A stretch of 46,316 nucleotides of DNA, from positions 1 through 46,316 of IMG/VR virus record IMGVR_UViG_3300020578_000140; one strand, 5' to 3'. The translations under genes were made by a program, and so were the position numbers. This document shows, piece after piece, positions 32,638 to 40,113 of the stretch; within the stretch, counting starts at the first letter, position 1; each line of letters begins with the position of its first letter. The notes below the pieces were generated by a model, which saw only the letters and a program-made list of their open reading frames with translations, ran no database searches and had not been told where the DNA came from. The DNA comes from a virus.

Positions 32638-33521
32638 CTTTAGATATTACTAAAAGTATATATGATAATATAACCGCTTTTGATCATTCGCAATTTCATA
32701 TCAAAAGTGTCGGTGGCTCCATGCTCACAAGAGAGGGTTATTGGGAAAATGATTATTTTTATACTAAAAGTACTAATGCTGAAGATGTAATATATAAGAT
32801 AAATAAAGATGGATTTAGAACAGATAATTTTGAGCCTTTAGATAAGAATAACTTTAACATATTGTACAGCGGATGCTCTTTTAGTTTTGGACAGGATATC
32901 CCACAAGAATTTAGATGGTCTGATTTTACAACAGAGTACTTTCAAAACACAACAAATGCTAAAGGCTATAACCTTTCTATTATGGGGGCTTCAATTCATT
33001 TAATAATAAAAAATATATGTGCCTTTATCAATAGATATGGAATACCAGATGTGTTAGTAATGATGTTGCCAGACATTCACCGAAAGATGATTTACAGTAC
33101 ATATAAAGATCAGTTTATACCAGCCCAACTAAACGTTGATAAAAACAGTACGATTGACTGGATGTATGAAGAGTTATTAAAATATAAAGAAAATTATATA
33201 CCGCAAGAAAATGCAATAGTTTATCTAACAATGATAGATTTATTAGAAAATATGTTTAAAGCAAATGGTTCTATATTTTTGTGGAGCACGTGGCACATTG
33301 ATTCTGAATCAGTATTTCGTAATTTTGCTGACAAGTACAGTTCTTATTTTAAAATACCCACACTTTATCCAGACTATACTAAAAAGGATTACGGCAACAA
33401 AGAATTAAAATATTGGTTTCTCGCTGGGGACGGTCAGCATCCTGGCGGTGGTTGGAATAAAGAAGTTTCTGAAACAGTTATAGAACTAATAAACAAACGC
33501 TTAAAGTTCGGCGGAAAATAG
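32634..33521 (+). CDS. SGNH-hydrolase-like protein, tandem copy
   Basis: 295 aa. FNILYSGCSFSFGQDIPQEFRW, LSIMGASI, MLPDIHRK and DGQHPGGGWN align with the upstream copy throughout, so this is a local duplication. Confidence 0.68.
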   Translation: MTLDITKSIYDNITAFDHSQFHIKSVGGSMLTREGYWENDYFYTKSTNAEDVIYKINKDGFRTDNFEPLDKNNFNILYSGCSFSFGQDIPQEFRWSDFTTEYFQNTTNAKGYNLSIMGASIHLIIKNICAFINRYGIPDVLVMMLPDIHRKMIYSTYKDQFIPAQLNVDKNSTIDWMYEELLKYKENYIPQENAIVYLTMIDLLENMFKANGSIFLWSTWHIDSESVFRNFADKYSSYFKIPTLYPDYTKKDYGNKELKYWFLAGDGQHPGGGWNKEVSETVIELINKRLKFGGK

Positions 33522-33528
33522 AAATGTC

Positions 33529-33563
33529 AAACCATTTTATGCTAGACACTAGCACTAAGGTTT
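33529..33563. terminator. Nested stem-loop between convergent genes
   Basis: AAACC...GGTTT encloses a GCTAG-ACA-CTAGC hairpin. It spans the junction of two convergent genes and may act as a terminator, although no long T run follows. Confidence 0.4.
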
Positions 33564-34091
33564 AATAGTTCTACTATCCACCTTATTATAATATTCTGAT
33601 AACCTCTTATCCATAATACTCTTCAATACTATTTCTGGATACATCGATTCTTTAAATGCATCTTGATAAGGTTCTGACCACACCTCAAAAGAGATCTCTC
33701 TGCCCATAATTTCATTAAATAAAGAATCTTTGCCTGTCTTGGTTTTCCAATTTGTATCTTCAAGGGCAAAATGATCAAACAAGGCCTTGGTCAAAATATC
33801 TAAATGTTTGAAGGATTCATAGTTAATAATGGTTTTAGCATTTTCATATATGTAATCTGAATATATCCTATATTTTTCTATAGCAGCAGAAGTTTCACAT
33901 CCTAAGTAAATTAGATCAGCAACTGCCTCATGTGGTTTTCTACATATTCCAATGACGTGATCTACACTGTCTTCTGGCATATCTGGTCCAAAGGTATATT
34001 TAAACGATACGTGAGGTATCTCAAATTTAATCTGTATATATTCCCCAACAGTGGATTTTGTTCCAGGTAGGGTAAGAAGATGTACTCTCAT
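33555..34091 (-). CDS. Hypothetical protein, 178 aa, possibly sulfotransferase-like
   Basis: LLTLPGTKSTVGEYIQI near the N-terminus and HVIGICRKPHEAVADLIYLG later loosely recall the PAPS loop and RxP motif of sulfotransferases, but the key residues are weak. Overlaps the upstream gene by ATGA. No firm assignment. Confidence 0.5.
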   Translation of the reverse strand: MRVHLLTLPGTKSTVGEYIQIKFEIPHVSFKYTFGPDMPEDSVDHVIGICRKPHEAVADLIYLGCETSAAIEKYRIYSDYIYENAKTIINYESFKHLDILTKALFDHFALEDTNWKTKTGKDSLFNEIMGREISFEVWSEPYQDAFKESMYPEIVLKSIMDKRLSEYYNKVDSRTIKP

Positions 34092-34210
34092 TGAATATCC
34101 TTTATGACTGGATCAAGCCTATCCCAATGACCACCATTGTTTCCTTGATAGACCTGTCCTGTTTCTTTATCTACAAGAAGCCATTTAGTGGGTGCTTTGG
34201 TTTTTACCAT
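34088..34210 (-). CDS. Hypothetical protein, 40 aa
   Basis: Starts MVKTKAPTKWLLVDKETGQ and ends DRLDPVIKDIQ. ATG 34210 chosen; a TTG at 34270 would add 20 residues and overlap the previous gene. Function unknown. Confidence 0.5.
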   Translation of the reverse strand: MVKTKAPTKWLLVDKETGQVYQGNNGGHWDRLDPVIKDIQ

Positions 34211-34256
34211 AAGTTCGACGGGATTTATAAGTTCTTCGTAATCCCTATTATCTCTA

Positions 34257-34355
34257 TTACCCAATAGCAATGCCTATTCCAGTAAACACCAATACAATAA
34301 TACCTATCAGGAATAAAAAGGTTCTAAAGTTAGCATCAGCCTTATTCTTGTTCAT
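34257..34355 (-). CDS. Single-pass membrane peptide, 32 aa
   Basis: MNKNKADANFRT then one membrane helix (FLFLIGIIVLVFTGIGIAIG). Starts 2 bp after the upstream stop. Too short for homology. Confidence 0.45.
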   Translation of the reverse strand: MNKNKADANFRTFLFLIGIIVLVFTGIGIAIG

Positions 34356-34357
34356 AA

Positions 34358-34483
34358 TCACCCCATATACATATATTTAAAATGTTTTTTACAGACATCG
34401 ATGATAGCGCCAGTAATTTTGTCTGGTTGAATATACTCTGCTGCGTTATCGCAATAGTAACATTTTGTTAACGTGTCTGCCAT
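34358..34483 (-). CDS. Small zinc-binding protein, 41 aa
   Basis: MADTLTKCYYCDNAA followed by DVCKKHF forms a CxxC...CxxH knuckle similar to that of the DUF7455-like protein at 10128. TATAAT (34495-34490) stands 6 bp before the ATG. Confidence 0.55.
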   Translation of the reverse strand: MADTLTKCYYCDNAAEYIQPDKITGAIIDVCKKHFKYMYMG

Positions 34484-34489
34484 ATTTCT

Positions 34490-34495
34490 ATTATA
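34490..34495 (-). promoter_or_regulatory. -10 box for a leaderless gene
   Basis: TGCTATAAT extended -10, 6 bp before ATG 34483, overlapping the end of the next upstream gene. Confidence 0.55.
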
Positions 34496-34498
34496 GCA

Positions 34499-34654
34499 CT
34501 ATGCATGAGTATACCATGATGGTGTAGGTTCGTCATCTATGGCCTCAACTATCTGTTCCGCCAATTTTTTAGATAAGGCATCCTTGTGTTTGCCTTTTAT
34601 ATGGTCATATATTATTTCTACGATAATGTCTATTTTGGATTCACGAGATATCAT
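34499..34654 (-). CDS. Hypothetical protein, 51 aa
   Basis: MISRESKIDIIVEIIYDHIKG then a helical acidic tail. Start overlaps the oxygenase stop by one base (TAATG). Confidence 0.55.
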   Translation of the reverse strand: MISRESKIDIIVEIIYDHIKGKHKDALSKKLAEQIVEAIDDEPTPSWYTHA

Positions 34655-35145
34655 TATTTTGTCCTTACATAAAAAAATAAAATCTTAACATAATCTCCAT
34701 CATTGAAGATTAGTTCTGGTCTATGGTGATATTGGTTACATGGACTAAAAATAATAGCACTATTATTTTCTAAGGTAAAGCAGTCCTTTTCTATGCATAT
34801 TGGCCAATCTACGTTTGCATCTATTAGATAATCAAAAGTTAAACCCTGCTCAGTATGAATAGGATCTTTGTGTGGTGGAAGGTTAGGGTTTGTGTGTTTG
34901 TTATTATATTCACTGTAGGTTATGTTATCTAGGAATGTACCCTCATCAAAAAATGAAAGCACTCTATCACATATCTCTTTTGCTATAGGGTGTGTTTTTT
35001 CAAATACAGGAACACCATCAGTTGTTAAAACGATGTCTTCTCTACCTCGTTCTAAAGCATATTGAGTACTTACCTTATCACTGCTGTCTAAGATTAGTTG
35101 ATTAATAAAATCTATCTGAGCCTGTGTAAATACGTCTTTTATCAT
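34654..35145 (-). CDS. 2-oxoglutarate/Fe(II) dioxygenase
   Basis: 163 aa, the shortest copy. H92-K-D94 (PPHKDP) and H140 or H141 (YHHRP) are the iron ligands; the usual 2OG arginine is absent and K154 (DYVKILF) may replace it. ATG 35145 lies 10 bp behind TATAAT; ATG 35157 overlaps the -10 itself and is rejected. Confidence 0.7.
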   Translation of the reverse strand: MIKDVFTQAQIDFINQLILDSSDKVSTQYALERGREDIVLTTDGVPVFEKTHPIAKEICDRVLSFFDEGTFLDNITYSEYNNKHTNPNLPPHKDPIHTEQGLTFDYLIDANVDWPICIEKDCFTLENNSAIIFSPCNQYHHRPELIFNDGDYVKILFFYVRTK

Positions 35146-35157
35146 GGCAAAGTCCAT

Positions 35158-35482
35158 TATAGCATTGCTTATTCTAAAAAATAAATCTTACTGTTATTTT
35201 ATATGTGGAGTAAAGTGGAGCAAAGTGGAGAGGTATGGGTAATGGAGCGTTTTTGAGGGCGGGCTCGTAATGTCAAACCATCAAACCATATACCACATAT
35301 CCCCCATATCCGTCAAACCATGGTATAAAGGTTTGGCATTATACATCCAAAACCATGGTTTGTCAAGTATCTTCGTAATCTATTTTGGATTAAAAATTGC
35401 CAAAAATCTGGGAAAATTCTAATAATATCGTAATATGTTTTAAAAAGTTTGAAAACATTTAAAAACCAGAAAATATGGTTTG
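35158..35482. other. Non-coding, repeat-rich region
   Basis: No gene seen in about 320 bp. It holds three 10-bp-spaced GTGGAG repeats, several AAACCAT/ATGGTTTG sites including the palindrome AAACCATGGTTT, and TCGTAAT repeats. The layout suits an origin or an operator region. Confidence 0.5.
35205..35230 (+). repeat. Iteron-like direct repeats
   Basis: GTGGAGTAAA, GTGGAGCAAA and GTGGAG at 35205, 35215 and 35225, an exact 10-bp period (one helical turn). Confidence 0.6.
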
Positions 35483-35772
35483 TTATTCCTTATTAGGGGG
35501 ATTATGGGAATGATCGTAATCTTTTTTATACCCGCCATTTTCGGCCCCAAAATCGCCCCCGTTAAAATCGAGCGGGGTAAATGAAAAGAACTTACTAAGA
35601 CCTATCATATGAGTAAAGGCTACAAAAGAGTTATGTAAATTATCACTAAAGGTTTTATATCCTTTTGGATCTCTTTTGCTATAAGTATAAAAATGTCTTG
35701 GCATAATATAGATAATCATAACACGAATTTATTATGGTTTGGGGAAAAAATGGTTTGTATCGTAATGGTTTG
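35275..35772. repeat. AAACCAT/ATGGTTTG repeat cluster
   Basis: Heptamer AAACCAT or its complement occurs at least eight times, including 35275, 35282, about 35316, the palindrome near 35352, about 35474, and three times between 35733 and 35772. The cluster surrounds the 35483-35704 gene. Confidence 0.55.
35483..35704 (-). CDS. Hypothetical protein, 73 aa
   Basis: MPRHFYTYSKRDPKGYKTF...NGGDFGAENGGYKKDYDHSHNPPNKE. His/Asp-rich tail. Lies inside the repeat cluster. Start at 35704 preferred over upstream codons. No family. Confidence 0.55.
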   Translation of the reverse strand: MPRHFYTYSKRDPKGYKTFSDNLHNSFVAFTHMIGLSKFFSFTPLDFNGGDFGAENGGYKKDYDHSHNPPNKE

Positions 35773-35803
35773 TATGCCTTGAAAAATACACCGACCACTT
35801 TTG
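35758..35803 (-). repeat. Bipartite element CGTAA/GTCGGGC, copy 1
   Basis: TATCGTAA and CCGACCACTTTTG, whose starts are 32 bp apart. Sits just 3' of the 35807 gene. Confidence 0.6.
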
Positions 35804-35806
35804 TGG

Positions 35807-36076
35807 CTAATTGTCAAATCGTTTTAACAATTCATCAAGTGTAGAAAATCCAGTATCTTCTGTTTTCAATGATTCTAAAAATAAATCCCAAGTTTCGTTA
35901 ATATATTTTGTTACTAAGTCATTGGTTGGAATTATCTCTTGACTAATAAAAAATGCTAGAGGCAAACCCAAGTCATTGTATTCTACAAAATCAGCAAACT
36001 CACCATCATGTTTATAATTCATCCACAGGTCAGCAAGTATATTACAACGACTAGAAAAGTCTGTATTGGTGCTCAT
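35807..36076 (-). CDS. Hypothetical actinophage protein, 89 aa
   Basis: RCNILADLWMNYKHDGEFADFVEYNDLGLPLAFFI and ETWDLFLESL are typical of a widespread small actinophage family. Function unknown. Confidence 0.65.
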   Translation of the reverse strand: MSTNTDFSSRCNILADLWMNYKHDGEFADFVEYNDLGLPLAFFISQEIIPTNDLVTKYINETWDLFLESLKTEDTGFSTLDELLKRFDN

Positions 36077-36266
36077 GTGTATAGTTCTCCTCTTTGTGAT
36101 ACTGTGCGCTCTCTGCGATAGTAATAAGCCTATTATACGATACTGTTGGTGCTATTTTTGCTAAATACTCGCCTATCTGCTCAATGTCAAGGCGAAGGTC
36201 AGACACAATGGCAACAAGGCGCATGGCTACCCTCTCCTCCTCAGTAAGTCGTCTGCGTATGGACAT
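36051..36266 (-). CDS. Hypothetical protein, 71 aa
   Basis: MSIRRRLTEEERVAMRLVAIVSDLRLDIEQIGEYLAKIAP: helical, basic N-terminus. GAGGAG 5 bp before ATG 36266 and TATAAT (36282-36277) just upstream fix the start. Confidence 0.6.
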   Translation of the reverse strand: MSIRRRLTEEERVAMRLVAIVSDLRLDIEQIGEYLAKIAPTVSYNRLITIAESAQYHKEENYTHEHQYRLF

Positions 36267-36350
36267 AGTTCTCCTCATTATAGCAAAAAAGTGAGAGGAG
36301 CGCAAGGCCAACAAAGAAAGGTGGAATCTTTACCTCACGCTCCAATATTA

Positions 36351-36710
36351 TTATCCTTTAACTAACTGAGAACTATGATAGTTAATATAGTCCTCTATTG
36401 AATGCCATTGGTTTCCAGTGCCCACAGTCATATTTGTGAAATCAATAGTGATTGGATGGTCTAAGTAACCAGGGTCCGACGGATTCATGGCTGTAATGCC
36501 ATAGCCAGTCTCTTCTAAGATACTATCCTGCATGATATAACTAATAGCCATTCGAGTTGCATACGGGATGTCATTCATCTGTATACGTGGCGTTGCATGC
36601 TGCAGGGCTGCTGCCAGGAGTGTATCCATATGGTCTTCATCCCAATGACTATACAAGGCCACGGCGTGGTCCTCTGATTGTTTAAAGATAAAATTACAAC
36701 GTGCTCCCAT
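36351..36710 (-). CDS. 'MGARCNF' phage protein, 119 aa
   Basis: MGARCNFIFKQSEDHAVALYSHWDEDHMDTLLAAALQHATPR matches a family common in actinophages. Promoter with both boxes directly upstream. Function unknown. Confidence 0.7.
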   Translation of the reverse strand: MGARCNFIFKQSEDHAVALYSHWDEDHMDTLLAAALQHATPRIQMNDIPYATRMAISYIMQDSILEETGYGITAMNPSDPGYLDHPITIDFTNMTVGTGNQWHSIEDYINYHSSQLVKG

Positions 36711-36742
36711 TGCTAGGCCTTTCTGTAGTAGGGTTTATTCCA

Positions 36743-36771
36743 ATGATATCAAGTTCTAGGTCCAATGTCAA
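36743..36771 (-). promoter_or_regulatory. SigA-type promoter
   Basis: On the - strand TTGACA (36771-36766), 17-bp spacer, TATCAT (36748-36743). Drives the 36351-36710 gene, which has AAAGG before its ATG. Confidence 0.75.
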
Positions 36772-36781
36772 CTGGATCCAT

Positions 36782-37060
36782 TCATTCATTCGCTGCCTCC
36801 TTTGCAGCAATGGCAAATGATAGGTCATATGTCAAACCATATAAATTTCCTAGAGCGTCAAGTTGACCTTCCCAATACCTACGCTCCATAGAATCTAAGG
36901 CCTCTTCAGTGTGGTCCTCTTCTTCCTGTGCTGCCTCTAGTTCCTTCTCAGCCTCTAGCATTAGGAACTTAAGGTGCCCATGCATGATATCAATTCCGCT
37001 AATACCATTGCTTACCTGTCTCTGCAGGTATGGGTCTAGAGTTGTTGGCGTTACTTCCAT
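36782..37060 (-). CDS. Hypothetical coiled-coil protein, 92 aa
   Basis: LEAEKELEAAQEEEDHTEEALDSMERRYWEGQL is a strongly charged helix. Overlaps the Api92-like stop by one base. Function unknown. Confidence 0.6.
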   Translation of the reverse strand: MEVTPTTLDPYLQRQVSNGISGIDIMHGHLKFLMLEAEKELEAAQEEEDHTEEALDSMERRYWEGQLDALGNLYGLTYDLSFAIAAKEAANE

Positions 37061-37797
37061 TATGTGGTTGGCTCCATTCTATAACTAGGCACGTGCTCGT
37101 CGTCTAAGTATATCTTGTGGTGTTCGCATTCCGCAACTGCTTCTAAGTCTGCCTCACCCATGTAGTGGCAGTCACTGCAGATTTCTCCACAGTCATTGTC
37201 ACAATACTCCATTGTGTTTATACTGTCACAATCTCTGCATTTGTTGTCATAAGATTCTATTTCACTACCCTGACCATTTATGAATAGGTGCTCTCCACCC
37301 CAACCAGTCTCTTCTTCATAAGATAAAGACATCTCAAGGTCAGGATACTGTTCTGATAGTTTTGTTATAGCCTCAATAGGTGGAGACCATGCGGTATTGA
37401 AGCGGTATGCAAGAGTATCAGGAGTATCAATCGTTATCTCAGTATCAGAATACTCTTCTCCGTCATGAACTGCAACATCCCATTTAGTTCCCCAGTTACG
37501 CACATTCCAGTCATACCAATTATTACCCTTAAACATAATAGCCTCTGATATAGGTTGCGTATGGTCTGATTGTTTGTTGTATTCCTCGTCTGATACGCCT
37601 GCTTGTTTATGGTTATAAATGTTGTGGAATGCAAATACAGGATTTGAATATGTAGTATCTGATAACTCCATTTTACCTGTTGTTTGATTCCATGAGTCGT
37701 GTGTTTGTGTGAATGGCCTATTGAGCATGCGCTTTACATCTGCAATAAGTTCTTCGCTACCCTCCATAGTTAGAGAGTTGTAGCACCAATTTGGCAT
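37060..37797 (-). CDS. Api92-like/YubB ferredoxin-fold protein with zinc ribbon
   Basis: 245 aa. MPNWCYNSLTMEG, the WNVRNWGTKWD block and FNTAWSPPIEAI mark the Api92-like ferredoxin fold. The C-terminal 60 residues carry CRDC, CDNDC and CSDC, an added zinc ribbon. Leader contains the CAACAACAAAGAAAGG cassette. Function unknown. Confidence 0.78.
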   Translation of the reverse strand: MPNWCYNSLTMEGSEELIADVKRMLNRPFTQTHDSWNQTTGKMELSDTTYSNPVFAFHNIYNHKQAGVSDEEYNKQSDHTQPISEAIMFKGNNWYDWNVRNWGTKWDVAVHDGEEYSDTEITIDTPDTLAYRFNTAWSPPIEAITKLSEQYPDLEMSLSYEEETGWGGEHLFINGQGSEIESYDNKCRDCDSINTMEYCDNDCGEICSDCHYMGEADLEAVAECEHHKIYLDDEHVPSYRMEPTT

Positions 37798-37804
37798 TGG
37801 GGGC

Positions 37805-37820
37805 CCTTTCTTTGTTGTTG
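37805..37820 (-). promoter_or_regulatory. Shared leader cassette CAACAACAAAGAAAGG, copy 1
   Basis: Identical 16 bp occur at 41109-41124 and 41670-41685, always just before a start codon and containing the AAAGG ribosome site. A TAGAAT -10 box lies upstream. Confidence 0.6.
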
Positions 37821-37850
37821 GTATTATTCTAGCAAAATATCAGGGTGTTG

Positions 37851-38015
37851 TCAAATACGTCCTTCAGCAATTAAGCCATTCAGGAAATCCTCTAGTTCTC
37901 TCAATGTTTCCCTATCCTCATCTGCAAACCTTCCAGTCATGTGATGATGAATAGTATAGTTTAAAGTCATCATCATTTTATCTATCTGTTCTTCTGTATA
38001 TCCCATTAATCCCAT
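37851..38015 (-). CDS. Hypothetical protein, 54 aa
   Basis: MGLMGYTEEQIDKMMMTLNYTIHHHM...ETLRELEDFLNGLIAEGRI. Helical. TATGAT box (38027-38022) 6 bp before the ATG indicates a leaderless mRNA. Confidence 0.55.
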   Translation of the reverse strand: MGLMGYTEEQIDKMMMTLNYTIHHHMTGRFADEDRETLRELEDFLNGLIAEGRI

Positions 38016-38053
38016 AGATAAATCATAGCAAAAATTATGGGAAAAAGCAAGTT

Positions 38054-38090
38054 CTACGTAATAAAAAAATTTTGTGAGATTTTTAATCGG
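38054..38090 (-). repeat. Bipartite element, partial tandem copy
   Basis: CTACGTAATAAAA...TTTTTAATCGG repeats the first two thirds of the next copy in direct tandem (about 37-bp unit). Confidence 0.55.
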
Positions 38091-38136
38091 CTACGTAATA
38101 AAATAAAATTATGATATTTTTAGTCGGGCACTTGCG
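38091..38136 (-). repeat. Bipartite element CGTAA/GTCGGGC, copy 2
   Basis: CTACGTAA at 38091 and GTCGGGCACTTG at 38123, 32 bp apart. Its end abuts the 3' end of tRNA-Asp. Confidence 0.6.
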
Positions 38137-38210
38137 ATGCGTATGGGATTTGAACCCATGATCTCTACCGTGACAGGGTAGCGATTTAAACCAAACTAAT
38201 CTAACGCACC
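38135..38210 (-). tRNA. tRNA-Asp (GTC)
   Basis: 76 nt. Acceptor stem GGTGCGT pairs with ACGCATC (one G-T). D arm GATT/AATC, anticodon stem CTACC/GGTAG with loop CTGTCAC (anticodon GTC), T arm ATGGG-TTCAAAT-CCCAT. CCA is not encoded. It lies downstream of the DUF932 gene and its stem-loop, so it may be processed from that transcript. Confidence 0.93.
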
Positions 38211-38220
38211 AAATAAATTG

Positions 38221-38243
38221 TGAGCAGTTTATACTCTTGCTCA
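38221..38243 (-). terminator. CTGAGCA...AAACTGCTC stem-loop, copy 2
   Basis: TGAGCA/TGCTCA 6-bp stem just 3' of the DUF932 gene. There is no T run, and the tRNA follows, so it may be a processing or stability hairpin rather than a strong terminator. Confidence 0.55.
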
Positions 38244-38257
38244 GGAGTTGCAATTAC

Positions 38258-39274
38258 TTACGCAACTGCTAGAACATCTTTCACTACTTTGAGCAGACGA
38301 TTTTTTTCTGCTGTGATAGCAGGGTCAAAACCACTTGAACCCATTAGTATTGATTCAGTAAGACCACGCTTACCTCCACGATACCAATCAATTCTTTCTG
38401 TGAGTGCGTTCCAAGCACCCCAAGCAGTTCCAGAAATCATGCCGTTAAACTCACCAGTATAGATGTCATTGATTGTGTCAACTTTTTTAGTCCATTTAGT
38501 GAGAGCCTGTTTAGCATTTTTATCAGGCTTTGGATAAGCAGCGAGAACAATATCATTGAATTGTTGCGCTGTGATTTCTTTCTCAATCATAGCCTTAGCC
38601 ATTATTGAAAACTCATCCATGTAAGCATTAGCAACAGCAAGAGCCTCACGAGCCTGTTGCACTTTACCATTGGCAGATTGCGTATGACGAATCTTGAAAG
38701 ATTGCTTAACGCCATCCTTCTTTTTCTTGCCACCTAGAGCAACAGCAAGAGTGTTAGCGCATACAACACGAACAGGGGTGACAGACGCTTGAATTGCAAT
38801 AGAGCCATCGTGTGATGTATTAACAAGAAGATAAGTCTTGATAACATCAGCAACACCACTAGGGTCTAATACAGTTTCACGCTGTAAGGCAAGAGAGCCA
38901 AATACAACACGACCACCACGCAACGAGCCAGCAGTTTCCCAACGACCTCCGCCATCAAGAATTGCATCACCAAATGAGAATAGGTCTTCGTTTTGTAGTG
39001 GAACATAGCGCTCACCTACAACACCAAGAACATCTGTCTGAGTGTTATCTGTGGGGTTAGTTCTCACAACATACTGATAAGATTTATCTGAGGTGAGATA
39101 ATTTGGAATATCTAATTCCTCTAATCTAACATTCCAATTATTTAGATTAGCAGCAACTAACATTTCGTTAGTATTTTTTTCTTCTGTGAAAACTGTGCCT
39201 AAGCCATGCCAAGCAGGTTCTCTGAAAGAAGCAAATGAAGCAACGCCATTTTGCGTTTCTAATTCATGAGCCAT
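38258..39274 (-). CDS. DUF932 phage/plasmid-like protein
   Basis: 338 aa. AWHGLGTVFTEEKNTNEMLVAANLNNWNV, VGERYVPLQNEDLFSFGDAIL and VRVVCANTLAVAL are the DUF932 (TIGR03299) landmarks. Full family length. Promoter TTGCAT-17-TAAGAT upstream. Role unknown; the family is often found on mobile DNA. Confidence 0.88.
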   Translation of the reverse strand: MAHELETQNGVASFASFREPAWHGLGTVFTEEKNTNEMLVAANLNNWNVRLEELDIPNYLTSDKSYQYVVRTNPTDNTQTDVLGVVGERYVPLQNEDLFSFGDAILDGGGRWETAGSLRGGRVVFGSLALQRETVLDPSGVADVIKTYLLVNTSHDGSIAIQASVTPVRVVCANTLAVALGGKKKKDGVKQSFKIRHTQSANGKVQQAREALAVANAYMDEFSIMAKAMIEKEITAQQFNDIVLAAYPKPDKNAKQALTKWTKKVDTINDIYTGEFNGMISGTAWGAWNALTERIDWYRGGKRGLTESILMGSSGFDPAITAEKNRLLKVVKDVLAVA

Positions 39275-39303
39275 TTTTTTCCTTCCTATTTGTAGTTATT
39301 CTA

Positions 39304-39332
39304 ATCTTAGCATAATGTATAGGAAAATGCAA
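39304..39332 (-). promoter_or_regulatory. SigA-type promoter for the DUF932 gene
   Basis: TTGCAT (39332-39327), 17-bp spacer ending TGC, TAAGAT (39309-39304). Confidence 0.65.
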
Positions 39333-39357
39333 ATCTTAAATGAGGAAAACATATAAT

Positions 39358-39404
39358 CTACGTAAAACGGACATTTAGGTATAAAACGGGCCGACCACTT
39401 TTTG
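39358..39404 (-). repeat. Bipartite element CGTAA/GTCGGGC, copy 3
   Basis: CTACGTAA at 39358 and GCCGACCACTTTTTG from 39390, 32 bp apart. The inner ACGTAAAACGGACATTTAG (19 bp) is identical in the 42.8-kb copy. Confidence 0.65.
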
Positions 39405-39415
39405 AAGAAAAACTT

Positions 39416-39440
39416 TAAGCAGTTTCACTGGACGTGCTTA
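39416..39440 (-). terminator. TAAGCA...TGCTTA stem-loop with T run
   Basis: TAAGCA-N13-TGCTTA followed by AAGTTTTTC on the - strand. It keeps the AAACTGCTT loop side of the CTGAGCA family but with a compensatory G-C to A-T change. Ends the putative structured RNA. Confidence 0.7.
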
Positions 39441-39640
39441 GGTCCCATGCTGCTACAGCCAGAAAGGATCAATCAACTGCAGCACCGATTCTCTACGAAA
39501 TCACGCACCGCCAAGGTCATAGGCCGACGGTTATGACGCCCGTCGGGTTGGTGCGCTAAAAATAGAGCCTCTAGGCTTGCATATCCAGACATCCCAAGGT
39601 CAACGGATAGCGACATTGACCTTAGCATTGTCAGGAATTC
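39416..39640 (-). ncRNA. Candidate structured non-coding RNA with pseudoknot
   Basis: No open frame, and visibly more GC-rich than its surroundings. It contains AAGGTCAA-N12-TTGACCTT (39596-39623) and a TGCTGC/GCAGCA stem (39448-39484). A CGCACC/GGTGCG stem (39504-39555) encloses GTCATA, CCGACGG, TATGAC and CCGTCGG in interleaved order, which is an H-type pseudoknot if both helices form. It ends at a terminator hairpin. Strand is inferred from the terminator and from neighbouring genes. Family not recognised; not tRNA or tmRNA. Confidence 0.55.
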
Positions 39641-39645
39641 TTATT

Positions 39646-40113
39646 TCAGTATTCTGCAGTAGAAATATTATCTACTTCTACTTCTACATCAACATCATGA
39701 GACGAAGAATCAGCCCAAACATTTAAATCAATATCCTCGACATCAAATGTTGAAAGTTCATTAAATGGCACCCTTACAACTCCTGTGATTGTTGCAGTTG
39801 CTTCAAAGTGAATTTCCTTTTCAGGGGCAAATCCAAATATTTGACAAATCTCAGATACAATATCTTCTGCAGATGTGTCGTTTTCTAACCATCCGTGAAG
39901 TTCGCCTTCTAACTGGCGATGAAGTTTGTTGTGATTGTCAACCACTCGTTGGTAATAACGAGCATTTTCTAATTGATATTCAATATCAGTTACTTTTACT
40001 GTGGGGTAGTGGTTTGTTACCCCTCTTCCTTCATCATTATCAATAACTTTATAAGTTACTAATTGATTTGGGTTGTAGTGGTCAGGCACTACGATTTCAT
40101 TAGTCGTTTCCAT
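39646..40113 (-). CDS. Hypothetical actinophage protein, 155 aa
   Basis: Charged N-terminal half with LENARYYQRVVDNHNKLHRQLEGELHGWL and a C-terminal beta half ending in repeated VDVEVEVD. Overlaps the upstream gene by 14 bp. Function unknown. Confidence 0.65.
   Translation of the reverse strand: METTNEIVVPDHYNPNQLVTYKVIDNDEGRGVTNHYPTVKVTDIEYQLENARYYQRVVDNHNKLHRQLEGELHGWLENDTSAEDIVSEICQIFGFAPEKEIHFEATATITGVVRVPFNELSTFDVEDIDLNVWADSSSHDVDVEVEVDNISTAEY

Noticed and set aside
38135-38210. tRNA as a phage attachment site
   Set aside because: No integrase and no second copy of the tRNA 3' part are present in the window.
39416-39640. tmRNA or a tRNA cluster
   Set aside because: No T-arm, no GGTTCGAATCC-like loop and no tag-peptide frame are visible on either strand.
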